64,000 nt of DNA from Sphingomonas sp. Leaf343. Lineage in GTDB: Bacteria; Pseudomonadota; Alphaproteobacteria; Sphingomonadales; Sphingomonadaceae. This document shows positions 17,131 to 25,260 of the stretch, piece after piece. The notes below the pieces were generated by a model. It had not been told where the DNA came from and did not search any database. It saw only the letters and a program-made list of their open reading frames with translations. The position numbers and the translations under genes are program-made. Where the stretch lies: the NCBI RefSeq assembly GCF_001423765.1, contig NZ_LMPG01000001.1, positions 764,523 to 828,522 of the forward strand, in the 5' to 3' direction. Every line of letters starts with the position of its first letter. The first letter of the stretch is position 1.

Positions 17131-18911
17131 TGCGGGTCGTGGCGATGCTGGCGGCGGCGCTACAGACCTACGCCAACCCCATCGACATCGATTACCGTTA
17201 TAACTGGGAGCAGGTGAACGAGGGCATCTCGTACCGCACCGGCGCGGACCCGGCGATCGTGCGGCACAAGGGAGCCTATTACCTTTTCCAGACGCTGGCG
17301 GACGGATACTGGCGCTCGACCGATCTCGTGACATGGACGTTCGTGAAGCCCAGCCGCTGGCCGTTCCGTGGCATCGTCGCGCCGGCGGTGTGGTCGGACG
17401 GGGAGCGGCTCTACATCATGCCGTCGATGACCGATCAGGGCGCGGTGCTGGTCAGCGACGATCCGGCGAGCGGCAGACTGGAGTTCCTGACCCGTCGAAT
17501 GCCGCCGCTGCCCGGCATGGTGCGATCGGGGTTCGAGGATACGATGAAGCCCGGTCAGGTTCCACCGGGACCGTGGGACCCGGCGCTGTTCAAGGACGAT
17601 GACGGGCGTTGGTATCTGTACTGGAACTCGTCGAACGTCTTTCCGCTGTATGGCATCGAACTCGATCCGAACCGGTCGCTTGCCTATATCGGCATGCCAA
17701 AACCTTTGTTCGGACTTGATCCGCTGAAGCACGGCTGGGAACGGTTCGGACAGGATCATAGCGGCACGCTGCCGAACGGAACGCCGATCACGCCCTTTAT
17801 GGAGGGGGCGTGGATGACGAAGGTGCGCGGCACCTATTACCTTCAATATGGCGCGCCCGGAACCGAATATAACGTCTACGCCAACGGGACCTATACGGCG
17901 ACGTCGCCGCTCGGGCCGTTCACCTACGCGCCGTGGAACCCGGTCGCGTACAAGCCGGGCGGTTTCGTGCAGGGGGCGGGACACGGATCGACGTTCGAGG
18001 ATGCGCACGGCAACTGGTGGAACACCGGCACGCCGTGGATCGGCCATAACTGGGCGTTCGAACGGCGGATCGCGATGTTCCCGACCCGGTTCGCCGACGA
18101 CGGCCAGATGATCGTGTCGACGCGGTTCGGCGACCTGCCGCATTACGCACCGGACCGGAAAGTCGACGACCTCGACGCATATTTTACCGGCTGGATGCTG
18201 CTTTCCTATCGCAAGCCGGCCACCGCATCCTCGACCGAGGGTGAATATGCGGCGCCGCGGGCCGCTGACGAAGACCCGCGCACCTTCTGGGTTGCCGGCC
18301 GAAACGTACCGGGCGAAACGCTGACGCTCGACCTCGGCGCGACGAAGACGGTCCGCGCGGTGCAGGTGAACTTCGCCGACTACAAGTCGGGCCGCTTCGC
18401 CGATGCGCCCGACATCTATACCGAGTTCGCGCTGGAGGCGTCGCTCGACGGCGCACGCTGGATGCCGATCGCACGCACGGAGCCGCCCCGGCGCGACCGT
18501 CCAAACGCCTATTTCGAACTGCCTGCGCCGGTGCGGGCGCGATACGTCCGCTACGTCCACGGTCACGTCGGCAGCGCGACGCTGGCGATCGGCGACCTAC
18601 GGGTGTTCGGCAACGCCGACGGCCCTCCACCGGCGATGCCGAAGGGGCTGCGTGGAGAGCGGCAGGCGGATCGCCGCAACGCCGACATCGCATGGCGGCC
18701 GGTATCGGGCGTGATCGGCTACAACGTCCGCTGGGGGCTCAGGCCCGACCGGCTGACGCTGACCTATCAGCTATTCGCGGACGATCGCCCGGACCGGCTG
18801 GCGCTGCGCGCGCTGAACGTCGATCAGGATTACTGGGTCGCGATCGAGGCGTTCGACGAACGCGGCGTGTCGCGGCTCAGCCGGCCGGTACGGATAACCA
18901 GCCGCCGGTGA
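17130..18911 (+). CDS. GH43-like glycoside hydrolase with F5/8C and FnIII domains
   Basis: A 593-residue protein whose ATG shares its first base with the DUF6445 stop. A short hydrophobic N-terminus (MRVVAMLAAALQTYA) may be a signal peptide. Residues about 25-350 form a five-bladed propeller-like region with GADPAIVRHKGAYYLF and WDPALFKDDDGRWYLYW, both typical of clan GH-F. Residues about 360-490 resemble a coagulation factor 5/8 C carbohydrate-binding domain (KPATASSTEGEYAAPRAADE), and the rest an FnIII module. It should cleave arabinosyl, xylosyl or galactosyl side chains. Its 3' end overlaps the convergent GH144-like gene by 35 bp. Confidence 0.78.
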   Translation: MRVVAMLAAALQTYANPIDIDYRYNWEQVNEGISYRTGADPAIVRHKGAYYLFQTLADGYWRSTDLVTWTFVKPSRWPFRGIVAPAVWSDGERLYIMPSMTDQGAVLVSDDPASGRLEFLTRRMPPLPGMVRSGFEDTMKPGQVPPGPWDPALFKDDDGRWYLYWNSSNVFPLYGIELDPNRSLAYIGMPKPLFGLDPLKHGWERFGQDHSGTLPNGTPITPFMEGAWMTKVRGTYYLQYGAPGTEYNVYANGTYTATSPLGPFTYAPWNPVAYKPGGFVQGAGHGSTFEDAHGNWWNTGTPWIGHNWAFERRIAMFPTRFADDGQMIVSTRFGDLPHYAPDRKVDDLDAYFTGWMLLSYRKPATASSTEGEYAAPRAADEDPRTFWVAGRNVPGETLTLDLGATKTVRAVQVNFADYKSGRFADAPDIYTEFALEASLDGARWMPIARTEPPRRDRPNAYFELPAPVRARYVRYVHGHVGSATLAIGDLRVFGNADGPPPAMPKGLRGERQADRRNADIAWRPVSGVIGYNVRWGLRPDRLTLTYQLFADDRPDRLALRALNVDQDYWVAIEAFDERGVSRLSRPVRITSRR

Positions 18912-20301
18912 AGCCGGCGCGCGTCAGCCCCCGCCGGATCGTCGGCGACCGCCGCATCACGCGCCACACGCCCTCGTTGCGGTAATTGGCGATCGCGCCC
19001 AGTATCGCACCCTGATCGATACCCAGATAGTCCTTCGCCACCCAGCCTCCGTCCTTCGTCACGGTGCCAGTGTCCAGCTTCGTGTCGTACCGAAAGCTCG
19101 GGTTGAACGCGTCGAGGAAGCCGTACCGTCCGTACAGCCGCCCGTTCTGGAAGCGATGCATCGCCTGTCCGGCGGGGATGCAGATCTCCGGCGCGAACGC
19201 GAGCGAGCCGAGCGCGGCGGTGGGGGCCAGCGTGCCGTCGTCGCGCCCGTCCGGCTGGTCGACCGGCCCGCGCGCGGAATAGCCGAAGAAGGTTCGGGTC
19301 TCGCCCCTGAACGGCAGTTCGGCGTTGGTTGGCCCGTCGCACGCCGTCAGGCCCCAGATGTCCTTCGAATAGCTGTCCCACTTCATCGGATTGGCGATGC
19401 ACCACGCGCGGTTGGCGTACGTCGCGCGGCGGCTGTTCTCGCAATAGTCGAAGCCTGCCGCGCGCATCGGTTCGTCGCGGATGCCGCGGAAATCGATCCA
19501 CATCTGGCTGTACTGATGCCCGAACAGCGGTGCGAAGGCGAGATGACGCGTCGACCCGCTGCCGCGCCAGAAGCCGGAGTAGCTGTGCGTCCACGCCCCC
19601 CACGCACCATCCGCGAGCGGGTGCTTGGTCGCGCCCAGCCCGAGGATGTAGACCATCATCCCCTCATTATATCCATCCCAGTTGCGCGCGATGAATCCTG
19701 TGCCCGGATGCCAGCCCATCGAAATCTGCGGCTGGCCGCGCTGGAACCACACCCAGTCGGCGCGCTCGACGATGTCTGTCGCCAGCCGTCTTATCTCCGT
19801 CTCGACCGGATCGGCGCCGTCGAACCACGCCCCCGCGTAGAGCATACCCAGAAACAGCAACGTACTGTCGACGCTGGACAATTCCGTATCGCGAAAGCGC
19901 AGTCCGGTCTCCATGTCGAGGAAGTGGTAGAAAAAGCCCTTGTGCCCGGCCATCCCCGTCTCCGCATCGCCACTGGGCAGACCGGCGAAGAAACGCAACG
20001 TCGTCAGCGTCAGGTCGCGGGCCTGTTTGCGCGTGATCCAGCCGCGCTCGACACCGAGCGGCCAGGCGGTCAGGCCGAAGCCGACCGCCGCGATGCTGGC
20101 GAAGGACGGCGTCGGCCAGCGATCGGGGACGAGGCCGTTCGCCTTGTTCGTCCGCTCCCAGAAATAGTTGAACGTCCGCCGCTCGATATCGTCGAACGGC
20201 GCGGGCAGGACGCGTCCGGCGCGCGCGGCGTGCAAGGGCAAGGCGGCGCCGGCGGCGGCCACCGCTGCCGAGCCGAGGAACCTGCGCCGGTCGATCGTCA
20301 T
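18877..20301 (-). CDS. Glycoamylase-fold (GH144-like) secreted enzyme with Tat signal
   Basis: A 474-residue protein starting MTIDRRRFLGSAAVAAAGAAL, a twin-arginine signal (RRRFLG). The start at 20301 overlaps the stop of the upstream LacI gene by four bases, so the two are co-transcribed. The body contains ERRTFNYFWE near residue 38, then RGQPQISMGWHPG, NWDGYNEGMMVYILGLG and GFFYHFLDMETG, characteristic of the PF10091 glycoamylase-like family. That family includes GH144 endo-beta-1,2-glucanases. With the GH3 gene this suggests beta-glucan (perhaps beta-1,2-glucan) breakdown; the linkage is inferred. Confidence 0.75.
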   Translation of the reverse strand: MTIDRRRFLGSAAVAAAGAALPLHAARAGRVLPAPFDDIERRTFNYFWERTNKANGLVPDRWPTPSFASIAAVGFGLTAWPLGVERGWITRKQARDLTLTTLRFFAGLPSGDAETGMAGHKGFFYHFLDMETGLRFRDTELSSVDSTLLFLGMLYAGAWFDGADPVETEIRRLATDIVERADWVWFQRGQPQISMGWHPGTGFIARNWDGYNEGMMVYILGLGATKHPLADGAWGAWTHSYSGFWRGSGSTRHLAFAPLFGHQYSQMWIDFRGIRDEPMRAAGFDYCENSRRATYANRAWCIANPMKWDSYSKDIWGLTACDGPTNAELPFRGETRTFFGYSARGPVDQPDGRDDGTLAPTAALGSLAFAPEICIPAGQAMHRFQNGRLYGRYGFLDAFNPSFRYDTKLDTGTVTKDGGWVAKDYLGIDQGAILGAIANYRNEGVWRVMRRSPTIRRGLTRAGFTGGWLSVPAG

Positions 20302-21293
20302 GTCATCCCTCCTGTGGTGTCGCGTATCGCCAGCGTCGTGCCGATCCGTTCCTCGGCCGGACCGTCGCCGGTCTTGTTCTCCAGCGCCGCGACCAGTCGC
20401 TCGACCGCGCGCGCGCCCATGCCGGCGATGTCGAGGCTGACCGTCGTCAGGCCCAGATAGCGGGCAAGCGGGATGTCGTCGAAGCCGGCGACCGCGATGC
20501 TGTGCGGCACCCCCAGCCCGGCCTCGCGCAGCCCTTGCAGCGCGCCCAGCGCCATCATGTCGTTGGCAGCGAAGATCGCGTCGAATCCGGTACCGTCGGT
20601 CACCAGCTTCCGCACCGCCAGCAGCCCCGCCGCTTCCTGGAAATCTCCCTCGACCGGATCGCACGGCGGCTCCAGACCAGCCTCCGCAAGGGCAGCCCGG
20701 TACGCTCCGGACCGTTCGCGGGCGTCGAGGTTCGCTTGCCCGCCGGTGACGTGGACGATCCTGCGGCGGCCGGTCGCGACCAGATGCCGGACCATCTCCG
20801 CCGACCCTTGCGCATTGTCGATCCTGAGCGAAGCGCGCTCACCCGCATCCGGTGTCGCGACCAGCACCGAGGGCAGCGATCCGGGCAGCGAGGCGTCCAG
20901 CAACGTGCGCCCGAATTGCGGGGCCATGACGATCAGCCCGTCGACCCGCCCGCGCATCGTTCGCATCGCCTGTGCTGCCAGCCCGGCATCGGCGTGGATG
21001 TTCGACAGCAGCAGGTGATAGCCCGCCTCGCTCGCCGCGCGATCGATCCCGCGCACCAGTTCGGAAAAGAACTCTCCGTGCAGGTCGGGGAGCACGACGC
21101 CGATCGCGTGCGACCGCGCGAGGCTCAGGCTGCGCGCACCGGCATGGGGGATATAGCCGAGCGCCTTGGCCGCATCCGCGATGCGGGCGCGCGTATCCGG
21201 ATGGACGTTGTTCGCGCCGTTCATCGCGCGCGATACGGACGCAACCGATACCTGCGCACGGGCCGCCACGTCGCGGATCGTCGGCTCTCCCAT
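20298..21293 (-). CDS. LacI family transcriptional regulator of the glycan locus
   Basis: A 331-residue regulator. The start at 21293 (MGEPTIRDVAARAQVS) is chosen because an AGAGGAGA site lies six bases before it; an earlier in-frame ATG at 21335/21338 lacks such a site. The N-terminal helix-turn-helix reads TIRDVAARAQVSVASVSRAM, followed by the hinge region and a periplasmic-binding-protein-like effector domain (GVVLPDLHGEFFSELVRG, FAANDMMALGAL, AVAGFDDIPLARY). It is divergent from GH3, with a perfect palindrome between them and the same palindrome before the TonB receptor, so it probably represses both until sugar is present. Confidence 0.88.
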   Translation of the reverse strand: MGEPTIRDVAARAQVSVASVSRAMNGANNVHPDTRARIADAAKALGYIPHAGARSLSLARSHAIGVVLPDLHGEFFSELVRGIDRAASEAGYHLLLSNIHADAGLAAQAMRTMRGRVDGLIVMAPQFGRTLLDASLPGSLPSVLVATPDAGERASLRIDNAQGSAEMVRHLVATGRRRIVHVTGGQANLDARERSGAYRAALAEAGLEPPCDPVEGDFQEAAGLLAVRKLVTDGTGFDAIFAANDMMALGALQGLREAGLGVPHSIAVAGFDDIPLARYLGLTTVSLDIAGMGARAVERLVAALENKTGDGPAEERIGTTLAIRDTTGGMT

Positions 21294-21355
21294 CCGTCTC
21301 CTCTGGCCCGTTATGGGCGGTTCGGCGATTGTCATCACCCTTCGGCATCGTCTAT

Positions 21356-21367
21356 GTAACCGGTTAC
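21356..21367. promoter_or_regulatory. Probable LacI-family operator in the lacI/GH3 divergent region
   Basis: The palindrome GTAACCGGTTAC is identical to the one at 13472. It lies 62 bp before the regulator start (21293) and 60 bp before the GH3 start (21428), a position allowing autoregulation and control of GH3. Two identical 12-mers beside functionally linked genes make a shared operator likely. Confidence 0.78.
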
Positions 21368-21427
21368 GGCCGGCGGCAAGAGCAAAGGGTGCGAGGCTCC
21401 GGAACCAGTTTGAGGAGGGGCCTGACC

Positions 21428-23725
21428 ATGGTCGATACGCGACTTTCGCGCCGCGCGGCGCTGATGGGGGCCGGTGCCGTCGCCGCTTGGGCGAGCAGCC
21501 CGGCGCGCGCGCTGCTGATGCAGGCCGATGCGACGATCCGGATGGGCGTGGTGCCCGCCCCGGTCGACGCGCTGATCGCGCGGATGACGCTGGAGGAAAA
21601 GGCGGGGCAGTTGACGCTGAATGCCGCCGCGTGGGGCGGCGGCGTCGCCACCGCGCTCAACCCGCCATCGACGGGACCGAGTTTCGAGGGACAGGTCGCC
21701 GATGCCGTCGCGGGCAAGCTGACGGGCGTATTCAACGGCAACGGCGCGGTCATGGCGGAACGGATGCAGCGCGCGGTGATGCAGGGTTCGCGCCTGAAGA
21801 TTCCGCTGATCTTCGCCGCCGACGTGATCCATGGCCACCGCACCATCTTTCCCGTCCCAGTCGCGGAGGCGGCGAGCTTCGACCCGGATCTGGCGATGCG
21901 GACAGCGCGCGTGGCGGCATCGGAGGCGGCCGGCGCGGGTATCGACTGGACGTTTTTCCCGATGGTCGACATCGCGCGCGACCAGCGCTGGGGCCGGACG
22001 ATGGAAGGTGCGGGCGAGGACGTGCGGCTGGGCGAACTGTTCGCCGCCGCGCGCGTCCGCGGCTTTCAGGGACGCGACCTGAAGGCCGACGACGCGATGA
22101 TGGCCTGCATCAAGCATTTCGCCGCCTACGGCGCGGCGGAGTCCGGCCTTGATTACAACGTCGTCGACCTGTCCGAACGCACGCTGCGCGAGGTCTATCT
22201 GCCCCCTTACAAGGCCGGCTTCGACGCGGGCGCGATGTCGGCGATGGCGTCGTTCAACGAGATCGCGGGCATCCCGGCGACGGGCAATCCGTGGCTGATG
22301 AAGACGGTTCTGCGCGACGAGTGGCGCTTTCCCGGCATCGTCGTGTCCGACTACACCGGCGACGAGGAGATGATCGCCGCCGGTTTTGCCGAAGATGGCC
22401 GGGACGCTGCGCGGATCGCGTTCATGGCGGGCGTCGACATGTCGATGCAGAGCAACCTCTACATGCTGCACCTGCCCGGACTGGTGCGCGAGGGGCTGGT
22501 GCCGCAGGCGACGCTCGACGCCTCGGTGCGGCGCGTACTGGCGGTGAAGCACATGCTCGGCCTGTTCGACGATCCGTTCCGGCGGATCGACGTGAAGCGC
22601 GAGAAGGCGCGTTCGCGGACGCGGGCCAATCTGGCGCTGTCGCGAGAGGCGGCGCGGCGATCGATCGTCTTGTTGAAGAACGACGGCGGGCTGTTGCCGC
22701 TGCCTACATCGGGCAAGCGCATCGCGCTGATCGGTCCCTTTGCCAGCGGGCAGCACGATCTGAACGGTCCGTGGGTCGTCTACGGCGACAACGCCAATGC
22801 GGTCGATCTGGCGACCGGCATCCGTGGCGCGCTGAAGGACCAAAACGCCCTGACCGTGGTCGCCGGTTGCGATGTCGAGAAGCCGATCCCCGGCGGGATC
22901 GAGGCGGCGGTCGCCGCAGCGCGCGCGGCGGACATCGTGCTGCTCGCGATCGGCGAGAACGAGGGCATGTCCGGCGAGGCGCAGTCGCGGACCGAGATTG
23001 TCGTGCCCGCCCCGCAACAGGCGCTGGCGGAGGCGGTCGCGGCAACGGGCAAGCCGGTCGTGATCGTCCTCAAGAACGGTCGTGCGCTGGCGCTGACGGG
23101 TGTGGTGCGCGACGCCCCCGCGATCCTCGTGACGTGGTTCCTGGGATCGGAAAGCGGTAACGCGACCGCCGACATCCTGTTCGGCACGGCGAGCCCGTCC
23201 GGCCGCCTGCCGATGAGCTTCCCCTTCGAGAGCGGGCAGGAGCCATATCATTACGATCACAAGGCGACCGGCCGCCCCGCGCAGGCGCTGTCCGATACCT
23301 ATAAGGCGAAATACCGCACTGCGCTGAACGCCGCGCTGTATCCGTTCGGCCACGGGCTGACCTACGGCACGATCGGTTATTCAGCCCTGTCGCTGCCGCC
23401 GACGATGGCGTGGAACGGCGTGATCGAGATCGCCGCGACGGTGACGAACACCGGCGCGCGGACGGCGGAGGAGACGGTCCAGCTCTACATCCGCGACCGT
23501 GTGGCGACGATCACCCGACCGGTCCGCGAGATGAAGGCGTTTCGCAAGGTGAGGCTGGCACCGGGCGCGGGCGAGACGGTGCGGTTTACGCTGAAGCGCA
23601 GCGATCTGGAGTTCATCGGCGTCGATATGAAGCCGACCGTCGAGGCCGGCGAGTTCGACGTCTGGATCGCCCCGTCCGCCCAAGCGGAGGGTGTGACGGG
23701 ACGTTTCGTGCTGGCGGCGGGGTGA
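21428..23725 (+). CDS. GH3 beta-glucosidase (BglX-like), exported
   Basis: A 765-residue GH3 enzyme whose ATG follows GAGGAGGGG. The N-terminus (LSRRAALMGAGAVAAWA) looks like a twin-arginine signal. The N-terminal TIM-barrel domain holds KHFAAYGAAESG and the nucleophile aspartate in VVSDYTGDEE (D308), with tyrosine replacing the usual tryptophan after SD. An alpha/beta sandwich follows (RSIVLLKNDGGLLPLP), then the FnIII-like C-terminal domain (YPFGHGLTYGTIGYS). Length matches BglX. It would release glucose from beta-gluco-oligosaccharides in the periplasm. Control by the divergent LacI regulator is inferred from the operator. Confidence 0.9.
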   Translation: MVDTRLSRRAALMGAGAVAAWASSPARALLMQADATIRMGVVPAPVDALIARMTLEEKAGQLTLNAAAWGGGVATALNPPSTGPSFEGQVADAVAGKLTGVFNGNGAVMAERMQRAVMQGSRLKIPLIFAADVIHGHRTIFPVPVAEAASFDPDLAMRTARVAASEAAGAGIDWTFFPMVDIARDQRWGRTMEGAGEDVRLGELFAAARVRGFQGRDLKADDAMMACIKHFAAYGAAESGLDYNVVDLSERTLREVYLPPYKAGFDAGAMSAMASFNEIAGIPATGNPWLMKTVLRDEWRFPGIVVSDYTGDEEMIAAGFAEDGRDAARIAFMAGVDMSMQSNLYMLHLPGLVREGLVPQATLDASVRRVLAVKHMLGLFDDPFRRIDVKREKARSRTRANLALSREAARRSIVLLKNDGGLLPLPTSGKRIALIGPFASGQHDLNGPWVVYGDNANAVDLATGIRGALKDQNALTVVAGCDVEKPIPGGIEAAVAAARAADIVLLAIGENEGMSGEAQSRTEIVVPAPQQALAEAVAATGKPVVIVLKNGRALALTGVVRDAPAILVTWFLGSESGNATADILFGTASPSGRLPMSFPFESGQEPYHYDHKATGRPAQALSDTYKAKYRTALNAALYPFGHGLTYGTIGYSALSLPPTMAWNGVIEIAATVTNTGARTAEETVQLYIRDRVATITRPVREMKAFRKVRLAPGAGETVRFTLKRSDLEFIGVDMKPTVEAGEFDVWIAPSAQAEGVTGRFVLAAG

Positions 23726-23766
23726 GGGGGATCTTTTCGTCGCTACTAGCATCGCGAAGCACTCTG

Positions 23767-23790
23767 GACCCGGACGTTCGGTTCCGGGTC
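23767..23790. terminator. Hairpin between convergent GH3 and efflux genes
   Basis: An 8-bp perfect stem, GACCCGGA with TCCGGGTC, around an 8-nt loop lies in the 103-bp gap between the GH3 stop and the stop of the outer-membrane efflux gene. No T-tract is present, so function as a bidirectional terminator is inferred from position and symmetry. Confidence 0.45.
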
Positions 23791-23828
23791 GCCGCGTCGC
23801 GACGCTCGTCACAACGACGGGTTGACCG

Positions 23829-25259
23829 TCAGTTCAACCCGCCCCCGAAGGCGCGGTACAGCTCGACCAGATTGTTCGCGCGCGCCAGCCGCGTCGTCAC
23901 CAGATCCTGCCGCGCGCCGTATGCGGTACGCTGCGCGTCCAGCGTATTGAGGAACGAGTCCACGCCCGACCGGTAGCGCGCGTCCGAAAGCCGCACCGCG
24001 ACGTTCGCCGAATCTGCCCGTGCCGTCCGTGCCGATACCTGCTCGTCGATCGTGCCGCGCGTCGCCAGTGCGTCGGCGACTTCGCGGAACGCGGTCTGGA
24101 GCGTCTTTTCGTAGGTCGCGAGCGCCGCCTGCTGGCTCGCTTCGGCGTAGCGGACATTGCCCTTGCGTCGGCCGAAGTCGAAGATCGGCAGCGTCGCGGC
24201 GGGATTGACCGTCCAGTTCTCGGTATTGTTGCCGAACAGGCCGCTGAGCGCGGTGCTGATCGTGCCAAGCGTCGCGGTCAGCGAGATGGTCGGGAACAGC
24301 GCGGCGCGCGCCGCACCGATATTGGCGTTCTGCGCGATCAGCTGATGTTCCGCCTGCAACACGTCCGGCCGCCGAAGCAGCACCGTCGAGGCGAGATTCG
24401 CGGGCAGCGTCGGGATCGTATGCGTCGTCAGCGTCGTCGGCAGCAGGTCGCGGGCGACGGTGGTGCCGACCAGCAGGTTCAGCGCATTCTGGTCCTGCGC
24501 GATCCGCGTCTGGATCGCGGCGATGTCGTTGCGGGCCGCCTGATACAGCGTGTCCGCCTGACGCACCTCCAGTTCAGAGATGACGCCGATGCGAAATTGC
24601 GCCTGCGTCAGTTCCAGCGACTGGCGAAAGCTGTCCAGCGTGTCGCGCGCGGTGACGAGCTGGTCCTGATCCGACGCCATCGTCAGGTACGCGGCGGCGA
24701 TCTCCGCGATCAGGCTGACGCGCGCGGCGCGCTGTGCTTCCTCGGTGGCGAAATATTGTTCGAGTGCCGCACGGCTCAGGTTGCGGACGCGGCCGAACAG
24801 ATCGAGCTCGAACTGCGACACGCCGACATTCGCCGAGTAGATCTCGATATTGCTGCTCGACGCCGCGGGCGTCGTACCGGTGCCCGGCACCGCTGCGGCG
24901 GGGGCACCGAACAGGTTGTTGGTATAGGTCAGCGACCCGTTGGCGCTGATCGTCGGCAACAGGTCTGCGCGCTGGATGCGGTATTGCGCGCGCGCCTGCA
25001 GCACATTGGCCGTGGCGAGTTGCAGGTCGCGATTATTCTCTAGCCCCAGCGCGATCACGTCGCGCAGCTTCGGATCGACGAAGAAATCGCGCCAACCGAT
25101 CGCCGTCACGTCCGCCGCGTCGGTCGACGCCGCCGGATAGACGCCGCCCTGCGGTACCTCCGCGGGGACGGCGTTGGCCGAGCGGACGTATTTCGGCGCG
25201 AGATTGCAGCCGGCGAGCATCGTCGCCCCGGCGAGCAACGCCAGAAGGGATTTGGTCAC
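23829..25259 (-). CDS. RND efflux outer-membrane lipoprotein (NodT family)
   Basis: A 476-residue outer-membrane channel with a GTG start one base after the permease stop. The lipobox LAGC places the lipidated cysteine at residue 18. Two outer-membrane-efflux repeats follow, marked by GLENNRDLQLATANVLQAR and later VLLRRPDVLQAEHQLIAQNA. It ends with the usual LYRAFGGG. It forms the TolC-like exit duct of a tripartite pump with the two upstream genes and lies last in their operon. Confidence 0.93.
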   Translation of the reverse strand: MTKSLLALLAGATMLAGCNLAPKYVRSANAVPAEVPQGGVYPAASTDAADVTAIGWRDFFVDPKLRDVIALGLENNRDLQLATANVLQARAQYRIQRADLLPTISANGSLTYTNNLFGAPAAAVPGTGTTPAASSSNIEIYSANVGVSQFELDLFGRVRNLSRAALEQYFATEEAQRAARVSLIAEIAAAYLTMASDQDQLVTARDTLDSFRQSLELTQAQFRIGVISELEVRQADTLYQAARNDIAAIQTRIAQDQNALNLLVGTTVARDLLPTTLTTHTIPTLPANLASTVLLRRPDVLQAEHQLIAQNANIGAARAALFPTISLTATLGTISTALSGLFGNNTENWTVNPAATLPIFDFGRRKGNVRYAEASQQAALATYEKTLQTAFREVADALATRGTIDEQVSARTARADSANVAVRLSDARYRSGVDSFLNTLDAQRTAYGARQDLVTTRLARANNLVELYRAFGGGLN

Positions 25260-25260
25260 T

